Positions 16,160-21,089 of a stretch of DNA of 21,089 nucleotides are shown here, piece after piece; position 1 is the first letter of the stretch, and the number at the start of each line of letters is the position of its first letter. The notes under the pieces are model-generated. The model searched no databases. It saw nothing but the letters and a program-made list of their open reading frames with translations, and was not told the origin of the DNA. The position numbers and the translations under genes were made by a program. The DNA is taken from assembly GCA_937942115.1 (NCBI GenBank), contig CALDFY010000133.1, forward strand, positions 1 to 21,089. The letters are read 5' to 3'. The stretch is from an uncultured Anaerolineae bacterium. GTDB lineage: Bacteria > Chloroflexota > Anaerolineae > B4-G1 > DUEL01.

Positions 16160-16193
16160 AAAAACTCCCGTCCCCGAAGGGACGGGAGTTTTT
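16160..16193. terminator. Symmetric intrinsic terminator shared by ilvE (+) and the T-box leader (-)
   Basis: A perfect 15-bp stem, AAAAACTCCCGTCCC (16160-16174) with its complement at 16179-16193, and a CGAA loop. It gives a T5 run in both directions. It lies three bases after the ilvE stop on the plus strand, and on the minus strand is the T-box terminator following the T-box sequence. Confidence 0.9.
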
Positions 16194-16306
16194 CTTCCCG
16201 CGGTACCACCCTTCTTGCCCCATGCTCAAAAGAGGGCCTCTCTGCCGGCGACCCACGATCGCCGCGTCCCGATAACGGAGGACGATTCCGGCCGAGTCTA
16301 CTGGGC

Positions 16307-16328
16307 GTAGCGCAGGCTTCAGCCTGCA
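16307..16328. repeat. Partial copy of the GTAGCGCAGG palindrome in the T-box leader
   Basis: GTAGCGCAGGCTTCAGCCTGC begins at 16307: one full arm and a shortened second arm. It has the same arm sequence as the copies in ileS. It lies between stem I and the antiterminator of the leader, where it would add an extra hairpin. Confidence 0.7.
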
Positions 16329-16464
16329 TCCAGCCGTTCGGTCGGCGGCTCCGGAGGGATTTTCGGCCCGGCTCCCGCGCCCGGCTCTCACCTCTTCCGG
16401 ACTCTCTGGAGCGGTACCCCGCGCCTACTCGTCTCCATCTTCGCCTTTTGTCCAGTGCCCATTT

Positions 16465-16493
16465 CTTATACCACAATCCCCACAAATTGTCAA
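16465..16493 (-). promoter_or_regulatory. Sigma-70-type promoter driving the T-box leader
   Basis: On the minus strand: a perfect TTGACA (16493-16488), a 17-base spacer, and TATAAG (16470-16465). It starts transcription toward ilvE near 16458. It is among the strongest promoter matches in the window, so the leader is probably expressed. Confidence 0.8.
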
Positions 16494-16505
16494 CACGCCC
16501 CGTTT

Positions 16506-16575
16506 CACGTTTCACGCCTCACGTTTCACGTTTCACGCCTCACGTTTCACGGCTCACGCTTCACGCCTCACGCAT
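16506..16575. repeat. Tandem array of 10 CACGYYT heptads
   Basis: Ten 7-bp units begin at 16506 and recur every 7 bases to 16569. They are mainly CACGTTT and CACGCCT, one is CACGGCT, and the last is CACGCAT as in the array at 14971. It lies between the T-box promoter and the fur promoter. Confidence 0.9.
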
Positions 16576-16589
16576 CCGCTTCATCCCCC

Positions 16590-16618
16590 TTGACAATCCG
16601 TGACATGTCTGCTATAAT
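16590..16618 (+). promoter_or_regulatory. Promoter of the fur-feoABC operon
   Basis: A perfect TTGACA at 16590-16595, a 17-base spacer and a perfect TATAAT at 16613-16618. No stronger promoter is seen before feoA or feoB. Confidence 0.85.
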
Positions 16619-16619
16619 T

Positions 16620-16638
16620 GTAAATGAGAATCATTCGC
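16620..16638 (+). promoter_or_regulatory. Fur box (iron-responsive operator)
   Basis: The 19 bases starting at 16620 match the classical Fur consensus (GATAATGATAATCATTATC) at 14 positions, with the core AATGAGAATCATT differing at one base. It starts two bases after the -10 and covers the likely transcription start, so Fur with Fe2+ would block the promoter. Confidence 0.8.
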
Positions 16639-16672
16639 AAAAAACAACTTCCACTGTCCAGCATGGTGAAAG

Positions 16673-17116
16673 ATGAACCTGGAATCCAGTCCGCTGATCA
16701 CCGCCCTCCAGGCCAGCGGTCACCGCATCACCCGCCAGCGGCGGGTCGTCCTGGAGGTACTGGAAGAAAGCCGGGAACACCTGGATGCCGAGAGCCTGTA
16801 TTGGAAGGCCCGTCAGCGGGCCCCTCGCATCAGTCTGGCGACGGTATACCGCACCGTTGCCGTTCTGAAACAAATGGGATTGATTGCCGAATACTCGCTG
16901 GGGGAAGAGCATGGACATTTTGAGGCCGTTCCAGAGACACCCCACTATCACTTTACCTGCCTCGGCTGCGGGAGGGTGGTGGAGTTTGATGCCCCGCAGG
17001 TGGACCGGGCGGTTCAGGAACTGGCCGAACGGGAAAACCTGGAAATCCGCGCGGTTCAGTTCTCCCTCACCGGCTACTGTGCCCGCTGCCGCGCCGGAGG
17101 ACCCGATGGCCGATGA
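16673..17116 (+). CDS. fur: Ferric uptake regulator family protein
   Basis: 147 residues from ATG 16673, with a weak GGTGAAAG ribosome site. The N-terminal winged helix has RITRQRRVVLEVLEE (18-32) and the recognition helix region ISLATVYRTVAVLKQMGLI (53-71). The dimerisation domain has EEHGHFE (78-84) and HYHFTCLGCGRVVEF (91-105), with the first CxxC at Cys96 and Cys99, and the second at Cys136 and Cys139. These are the metal and structural zinc sites of the Fur superfamily. Fur, Zur, Mur and PerR share this layout. The iron role is assigned from the Fur box on its own promoter and the feo genes behind it. The last codons overlap feoA by 11 bases, so regulator and transporter should be made from one message and autoregulated. 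Confidence 0.9.
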   Translation: MNLESSPLITALQASGHRITRQRRVVLEVLEESREHLDAESLYWKARQRAPRISLATVYRTVAVLKQMGLIAEYSLGEEHGHFEAVPETPHYHFTCLGCGRVVEFDAPQVDRAVQELAERENLEIRAVQFSLTGYCARCRAGGPDGR

Positions 17117-17369
17117 AGCGGCCCCCCGTTCTCCCCAACCGACCACTCCCCTGAAGGCGCTGCGCGCCGGGGAATCGGGGATCATCGCCGAATTGTACGG
17201 CGGGCACGGCCTGCGCAGCCGGATGCTCACATTGGGCCTCACGCCCGGCGCCGCAGTGACCGTCCTCCAGAACTACGGCCACGGCCCTCTTATCGTCCGT
17301 GTGCGGGATACCCGGGTGGCCCTCGGCCGGAGGGAAGCCGAGAAAATCCTTGTCCGGAGGGAAAGATGA
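17106..17369 (+). CDS. feoA: Ferrous iron transport protein A
   Basis: 87 residues from ATG 17106, with GGAGG five bases upstream inside the end of fur. A disordered Pro-rich start (about 1-16) precedes the SH3-like FeoA core: LKALRAGESGIIAELYGG, LRSRMLTLGLTPGAAVTVLQN and GPLIVRVRDTRVALGRREAEKILVRR. That is the family pattern in full. FeoA is a small cytosolic protein thought to bind FeoB and help its transport activity. It overlaps fur by 11 bases and feoB by 4 (ATGA), so the three are translationally coupled. Confidence 0.93.
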   Translation: MADEAAPRSPQPTTPLKALRAGESGIIAELYGGHGLRSRMLTLGLTPGAAVTVLQNYGHGPLIVRVRDTRVALGRREAEKILVRRER

Positions 17370-19396
17370 GCACATGCCATCCGCTCCAAAAGGTTTCCCC
17401 TCTCCCGGCCCTCCAGGAGCGCCCCATCCTGGTTGCGCTGGCCGGCCAGCCCAACGTCGGCAAGTCCACCCTGTTCAACCTGCTCACCGGCCTCCACCAG
17501 CATGTGGGAAACTGGCCCGGCAAGACGGTAGAGCGGAAAGAGGGAGATTTTTCTTTCAACGGGGTTTCCTACCGACTGGTGGACCTCCCCGGTACCTACA
17601 GCCTGACGGCCAACTCGCCGGAGGAACTCATCGCCCGGGAGTTCATCCTCCGGGAGCGCCCCGACGTTGTCGTAGCGGTGGTGGATGCGGCGACGCTGGA
17701 GCGGAGCCTCTATCTGGTGGCGGAACTTCTCCCGCTCCCCGCGCCGGTCGTTGTCGCCCTGAATATGATGGACGTCGCCCGGCAGGAGGGCATTCAGGTG
17801 GAGCCGGAGGTCCTCCAGGCCGCGCTGGGGGTGCCGGTGATCCCGATGTCGGCGACGCGGGGGGTCGGAGTACAGGAATTGCTGGAGACGGTGGAGCGGA
17901 TGGCGCGCGGCGACCTCCCCTATGCTCCGCGCCTTCCCCAGATTCGCCCCGACCACCGGGAAGTACTGGAGGCCATTGAGGAGCGCATCGCCGGATATGT
18001 CCCGGGGCCGTACTCCGGGGACTGGGTGGCGCTGAAACTGCTGGAAGGCGACCCGGAGATGACCCGGATGGCCCGAGAGGCCCTGCCGCCGGAGCGCTGG
18101 GAAGAGGTCCACGCAATCCTGCGCGCCCATGACGATGCTCAGGTCGCTGTTGCGAGTGGGCGGTACGAGTGGATCGGGCGGATGGTGCGCGCGGCCGTCA
18201 CCCGCCCGCGCATCGGGCAGATCGGGCTGACCGAACGGTTGGACCGCTGGGCCACCCATCCATTCTGGGGACTGGTCATCCTGGCGGGCATCCTGGGGGC
18301 CGTCTTCTGGCTCACGTACACGGTCGGAGCCCCCCTTCAGGGCCTGCTGGAAACGGCTCTGGTGAGGACGCTGGCAGAGGGCGCGCGCGACCTGCTCTCC
18401 GGCGCGCCGGCTTGGCTCTCCGGCCTCCTGGCCGACGGCATCATCGGGGGGGCCGGAGCCGTTCTGACCTTTCTCCCCATCCTGGTCATTTTCTTCGCGG
18501 CGATGGCGTTCCTGGAGGACGTGGGGTATATGGCCCGCGCGGCCTATGTGATGGACGGCCTTATGCACCTCATCGGCCTGCACGGCAAATCGTTTCTGCC
18601 CCTCTTCCTGGGCTTCGGGTGCAACGTCCCCGCCATCCTGGGGACCCGGGTGATTGAATCCCGCCGGGCCCGCCTGCTGACCATCCTGCTGGCCCCGCTG
18701 GTCCCCTGTACGGCGCGTATGGCGGTCGTCGTCTTCCTCGCCCCCGCCTTTTTCGGTCCGGCGGCCCCGCTGGTCGCCTGGGGACTGGTCCTCCTCTCCC
18801 TGGCTACCCTGGCACTGGTAGGAATCGCGCTCAACCGGGCCCTCTTCCAGGGCCGCCGGTCGGCCTTCATTATGGAATTGCCCCTTTACCACCTCCCCAA
18901 CGGGCGTACCATCGCCCTTTCCGTCTGGGAGCGGAGTTGGGCCTTCGTCCGCAAGGCCGGGACGGTGATTCTGGCCGTGTCGGTGGTGATCTGGGCCCTC
19001 TCCACCCTGCCCGGAGGCGACGTAGAGACGAGTGTTCTGGCCCAACTGGGGAAATCCCTGGAGCCGGTGGGCCGCCTGATGGGGCTGGATTGGCGGCTGA
19101 CCGTGGCGCTCCTGAGCAGTTTCATCGCCAAAGAGAACTCCATCGCCACTATGGGTGTGCTATACCGCACCGGCGAGGAGGGCCTGGCCGACTTCCTCGC
19201 CGCCACGTATTCTACGGCCACCGCGCTGGCCTTTCTGGTCGTCCAGGTCCTCTTCATCCCCTGCATGGCGACGGTCGCCGCCATCCGCCAGGAGACCGGC
19301 GCCTGGCGCTGGACTGTATTCAGCATCGGGTTGTTGCTGGGGCTCTCCCTTCTGGCCGGGACGGTGACGTTTCAGGTCGCCATGCTGGTGAAATGA
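17366..19396 (+). CDS. feoB: Ferrous iron transport protein B (GTPase-coupled Fe2+ permease)
   Basis: 676 residues from ATG 17366, overlapping the feoA stop. The cytosolic G domain holds G1 GQPNVGKS (27-34), the G2 threonine in PGKTVE (Thr54), G3 DLPG (73-76), G4 NMMD (133-136) and a G5-like MSATRG (about 156-161). An alpha-helical GDI-like spacer follows, to about residue 290. The membrane part has the Feo cores: FAAMAFLEDVGYMARAAYVMDGLMHLIGLHGKSFLPLFLGFGCNVPAI with the conserved Cys, LAPLVPCTARMAVVV, and a later SSFIAKENSIATMGVLY segment. It imports Fe2+ across the inner membrane. It is shorter than E. coli FeoB (773), as in many bacteria. Expression should be released when iron is low, through the Fur box upstream of fur. 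Confidence 0.95.
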   Translation: MSTCHPLQKVSPLPALQERPILVALAGQPNVGKSTLFNLLTGLHQHVGNWPGKTVERKEGDFSFNGVSYRLVDLPGTYSLTANSPEELIAREFILRERPDVVVAVVDAATLERSLYLVAELLPLPAPVVVALNMMDVARQEGIQVEPEVLQAALGVPVIPMSATRGVGVQELLETVERMARGDLPYAPRLPQIRPDHREVLEAIEERIAGYVPGPYSGDWVALKLLEGDPEMTRMAREALPPERWEEVHAILRAHDDAQVAVASGRYEWIGRMVRAAVTRPRIGQIGLTERLDRWATHPFWGLVILAGILGAVFWLTYTVGAPLQGLLETALVRTLAEGARDLLSGAPAWLSGLLADGIIGGAGAVLTFLPILVIFFAAMAFLEDVGYMARAAYVMDGLMHLIGLHGKSFLPLFLGFGCNVPAILGTRVIESRRARLLTILLAPLVPCTARMAVVVFLAPAFFGPAAPLVAWGLVLLSLATLALVGIALNRALFQGRRSAFIMELPLYHLPNGRTIALSVWERSWAFVRKAGTVILAVSVVIWALSTLPGGDVETSVLAQLGKSLEPVGRLMGLDWRLTVALLSSFIAKENSIATMGVLYRTGEEGLADFLAATYSTATALAFLVVQVLFIPCMATVAAIRQETGAWRWTVFSIGLLLGLSLLAGTVTFQVAMLVK

Positions 19397-19442
19397 AATT
19401 CTCGTCACCTTCGCAGCGGCAACATCATCACCAGAGGCTGTC

Positions 19443-19673
19443 ATGCTGGACCGGTTGCTGGAACTCCTCCGAGCCGGGGGCACCCATCGGGTGTCCGACC
19501 TGGCCCGCGCGCTGGACACGACCCCCGAACTGGTGGAGATGATGCTGGAAGACCTCTCCCGCGCCGGGTACGTGAAACCGGTCGCTGCCTGCACGGAAAC
19601 CTGTGCTTCCTGTCCGCTGGCCGACTCCTGCATCCCCGCCCAACCAGGGAAGGCCTGGACGCTGAGTCTATAA
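19443..19673 (+). CDS. feoC: FeoC-like winged-helix protein with four cysteines
   Basis: 76 residues from ATG 19443, with AGAGG at 19434-19438. The N-terminal 45 residues form a small winged helix (LDRLLELLRAGGTHRVSDLARALDTTPELVEMMLEDLSRAGYV). A cysteine cluster follows with the pattern C50-x3-C54-x2-C57-x5-C63 in a CASCPL context, then KAWTL. This is the FeoC layout. In studied FeoC proteins the cysteines can carry an oxygen-sensitive Fe-S cluster, and the protein affects FeoB stability or expression. It lies 46 bases after feoB with no terminator between, so it is probably the last gene of the operon. I see no terminator after it. Confidence 0.88.
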   Translation: MLDRLLELLRAGGTHRVSDLARALDTTPELVEMMLEDLSRAGYVKPVAACTETCASCPLADSCIPAQPGKAWTLSL

Positions 19674-19863
19674 CCCCTTTTCCCGCTCCCCCATCACTCT
19701 CCCGCAGTTGCCCCCTGCGAGATAGTACTCTTTTCCTATGCCGCCCGGAAAAATTTCAAACCGGATTCAAACCTTGGGGTGGTAAAATAAAAGTAGCGGC
19801 TGTGATGATCACCAGCACTCGCGGCAAAAGGCTCGGCAAGGCTCCGGAGATGAGGAGGGTGGT
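19674..19863. other. Intergenic region after the feo operon
   Basis: 190 bases without a gene. A C-rich start gives no stem-loop that I can support as a terminator. TAAAAT at 19783-19788 could be a -10 for the next gene, but no good -35 lies at the right distance. A short odd palindrome GTGAT-G-ATCAC at 19802-19812 follows. GGAGGG near 19855 serves the next start codon. Confidence 0.45.
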
Positions 19864-21089
19864 ATGAGGACTCATCGTGTCTTTGCAGTGCTTGCGGTCT
19901 TTACGGTTCTTGCCATATTGAGCCAGTGGATGGGCGCTGCCTGGGCGGATCCTCAGGCCGGCACAACGCTCAGCGCGACCAAGACGGCCTTCGGATTCCG
20001 GGAGCGCCTGCTGGAGTACGATTGGTCCCTGGAAAAGTCGGTCTCTCCTGACGAGGCCGAGGTTTCCCCCGGTGCCTCCGCAACGCTGGAATACACATTG
20101 ATCGCAACCCGCACGCTGACCGCCGTGACGGAACAAATCGGCGTGCGCGGTGAGATTTGCGTCACTAACGGAGGCAACCGGGCGACCGAGAACCTGACCA
20201 TTGTGGATGTGGTGCAGTACAAAGTGGACTCCGGTCCGTTCACCGACTACGTGACCGCGACGGTGGACGTCAGCGCCCACCCCATTCTGAGCCCGGGTGA
20301 GTCCTACTGCTACCCCTACCAAGTTCTGTTCCAGCCCATCCCGAATGCCATCTACCGCAACGAAGCGCGGGTCACCATCACCAACCATTCCGGCTGGCTG
20401 CCCGGCGGCCAGAATTGCCCCGGCCCCAACTCCTGTCCCTTTGGCCCCACCCCCAGGGCGGATTTCTCCCTTCCGGCCGATTTCACCACCGTGGAGGTGG
20501 ATGCATCGGCAACCCTTACCGATGAGATTTCCTGCCCCCAGGGATTTGCCTGCGTCCCCTCCGACCCAGGCCCCTGGACGCTGGACGGTTCGGCGAGCGT
20601 GACTTTCACGCTCACGGTCTCCAACGTTTCCGCGCCGTGTGGCCTCCCCTCAGTACTCCTGACCAACACGGCCCGGCTGATAGAAACCGATAGTGGAGTG
20701 GAGCACACTGCCTCGGCATCAGCCGACCTCTCCACCGGCCTGTGCGGGGTTGGATGCACCCGGACCTATGGCTACTGGAAAACTCACACCAAGTACGGTC
20801 CCGCCCCTCGCGATGCCACCTGGGACTTGATCGGCGAGGACGGTGAAGACACCCCCTTCTACCTGAGCGGCCAGAGTTACTACGGAGTCCTGTGGACCAA
20901 GCCACGGGGCAACGCCTACTACATCCTGGCCCATCAATTCATTGCCGCCCGGCTGAACATCCTGGGTGGTGCGTCCTCCACCCCGGAGGTGGATGAGGCG
21001 CTTGCCTGGTCGGAAGCGTTCTTTTCCCAGTACACCCCCAACGGGTGGCCCGCGAGCCTGAAAGGTAAGGCGCTCTCCTACGCCGACTT
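19864..21089 (+). CDS. Secreted surface protein with GYWKTH module, 3' end beyond the window
   Basis: At least 408 residues from ATG 19864, with GAGGAGGG close upstream, open to the last base. A clear signal peptide (MRTHRVFAVLAVFTVLAILSQW) with likely cleavage after AWA (28) shows export. Residues about 35-290 look like two beta-sandwich or conserved-repeat modules rich in Thr, Val and Ser, with paired cysteines (for example EICVTN, YCYPYQ, SCPQGFACVP, APCGLP). From residue 298 begins CTRTYGYWKTHTKYGP, followed by DTPFYLSGQSYYGVLW and GNAYYILAHQFIAARLNIL. I recognise this as a recurrent module of unknown function in bacterial secreted proteins. No enzyme motif is seen. It could be a cell-surface or adhesive protein. 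It has no evident functional link to feo, and the 190-base gap suggests a separate unit. Confidence 0.82.
   Translation, partial: MRTHRVFAVLAVFTVLAILSQWMGAAWADPQAGTTLSATKTAFGFRERLLEYDWSLEKSVSPDEAEVSPGASATLEYTLIATRTLTAVTEQIGVRGEICVTNGGNRATENLTIVDVVQYKVDSGPFTDYVTATVDVSAHPILSPGESYCYPYQVLFQPIPNAIYRNEARVTITNHSGWLPGGQNCPGPNSCPFGPTPRADFSLPADFTTVEVDASATLTDEISCPQGFACVPSDPGPWTLDGSASVTFTLTVSNVSAPCGLPSVLLTNTARLIETDSGVEHTASASADLSTGLCGVGCTRTYGYWKTHTKYGPAPRDATWDLIGEDGEDTPFYLSGQSYYGVLWTKPRGNAYYILAHQFIAARLNILGGASSTPEVDEALAWSEAFFSQYTPNGWPASLKGKALSYAD

Larger units (their letters stand above)
16160..16458 (-). promoter_or_regulatory. T-box riboswitch leader, probably tRNA-Ile, with no cognate gene downstream
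   Basis: Read on the minus strand from about 16458. Stem I shows GGAGACGAGTAGG (GAGTA loop-E motif at 16430-16426), AGAGAG at 16407-16402 and GGTGAGAG at 16392-16385. The 3' side of the specifier loop is GCCGAAAATCCC, with CTCC pairing back to GGAG. The likely specifier is AUC (Ile) at 16360-16358; AAU (Asn) one base earlier is the alternative. The T-box AAGGGTGGTACCGCG is at 16213-16199; its UGGU would pair with a tRNA ending ACCA, as tRNA-Ile does. The terminator hairpin follows. Such leaders sense uncharged tRNA and antiterminate. Here the next 1 kb downstream is the antisense strand of ilvE, then a glycosyltransferase gene. No synthetase or biosynthetic gene follows directly. Confidence 0.88.

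Noticed and set aside
16087..16515. 142-residue open frame on the minus strand over the T-box
   Set aside because: The region is explained by a structured RNA leader with promoter and terminator, and the peptide has no recognisable features.
17273..19045. 590-residue open frame antisense to feoB
   Set aside because: Low-complexity, Gly/Asp/Gln/Arg-rich product with no recognisable domain, lying opposite a certain gene. It is a by-product of high-GC codon bias.
19802..19812. GTGAT-G-ATCAC palindrome as a possible operator for the surface protein gene
   Set aside because: Single short odd palindrome with no second copy and no known match, so chance cannot be excluded.

Overview
The window is GC-rich DNA from one bacterial chromosome. 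It most resembles the phylum Chloroflexota (Anaerolineae-like), which is an inference. The clues are long GT-C membrane glycosyltransferases with C-terminal beta-sandwich extensions, a 'VYLPLVFRG'-type C-terminus, an IleRS with GVHHGW and MHKSWGN signatures, and many short palindromic or 7-bp repeats inside and between genes. No transposase, phage gene, CRISPR array, rRNA or tRNA was seen.

Layout. (1) 1-7206, minus strand: four membrane glycosyltransferase-like genes in one tightly coupled operon. They form two copies of a two-gene cassette, a PPFENLDE-type protein followed by a GT39-type protein. Both GT39-type copies show an apparent single-base frameshift. (2) 7207-8290: a divergent promoter region, then birA (biotin-protein ligase without a DNA-binding domain) on the plus strand and a hairpin terminator facing ileS. 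(3) 8291-11620, minus: ileS, carrying several palindromic repeats in its coding sequence. (4) 11650-12423, plus: an MNT nucleotidyltransferase/HEPN pair with its own promoter. (5) 12386-14968, minus: another GT39-type glycosyltransferase containing GC-rich palindromes. (6) 14971-16156, plus: a 7-bp repeat array, a promoter and ilvE (branched-chain aminotransferase). (7) 16160-16493, minus: a promoter and T-box riboswitch pointing back into the 3' end of ilvE, with no amino-acid gene next downstream. (8) 16506-19673, plus: a second 7-bp repeat array, then fur-feoA-feoB-feoC, a compact ferrous iron uptake operon with a Fur box on its promoter. (9) 19864 to the end, plus: a secreted protein with a C-terminal GYWKTH module, cut by the window edge.

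How the parts fit. The Feo block is a self-contained iron circuit: Fur probably represses its own operon, FeoB is the transporter, FeoA and FeoC are accessory. IleS, ilvE and the T-box all concern isoleucine, yet the T-box transcript runs antisense to ilvE and ileS lies about 4.5 kb further along the same strand. The most interesting signal is this orphan or displaced T-box, followed by the palindromic element found in both ileS and the T-box leader, and the paired 7-bp arrays on either side of ilvE plus T-box.
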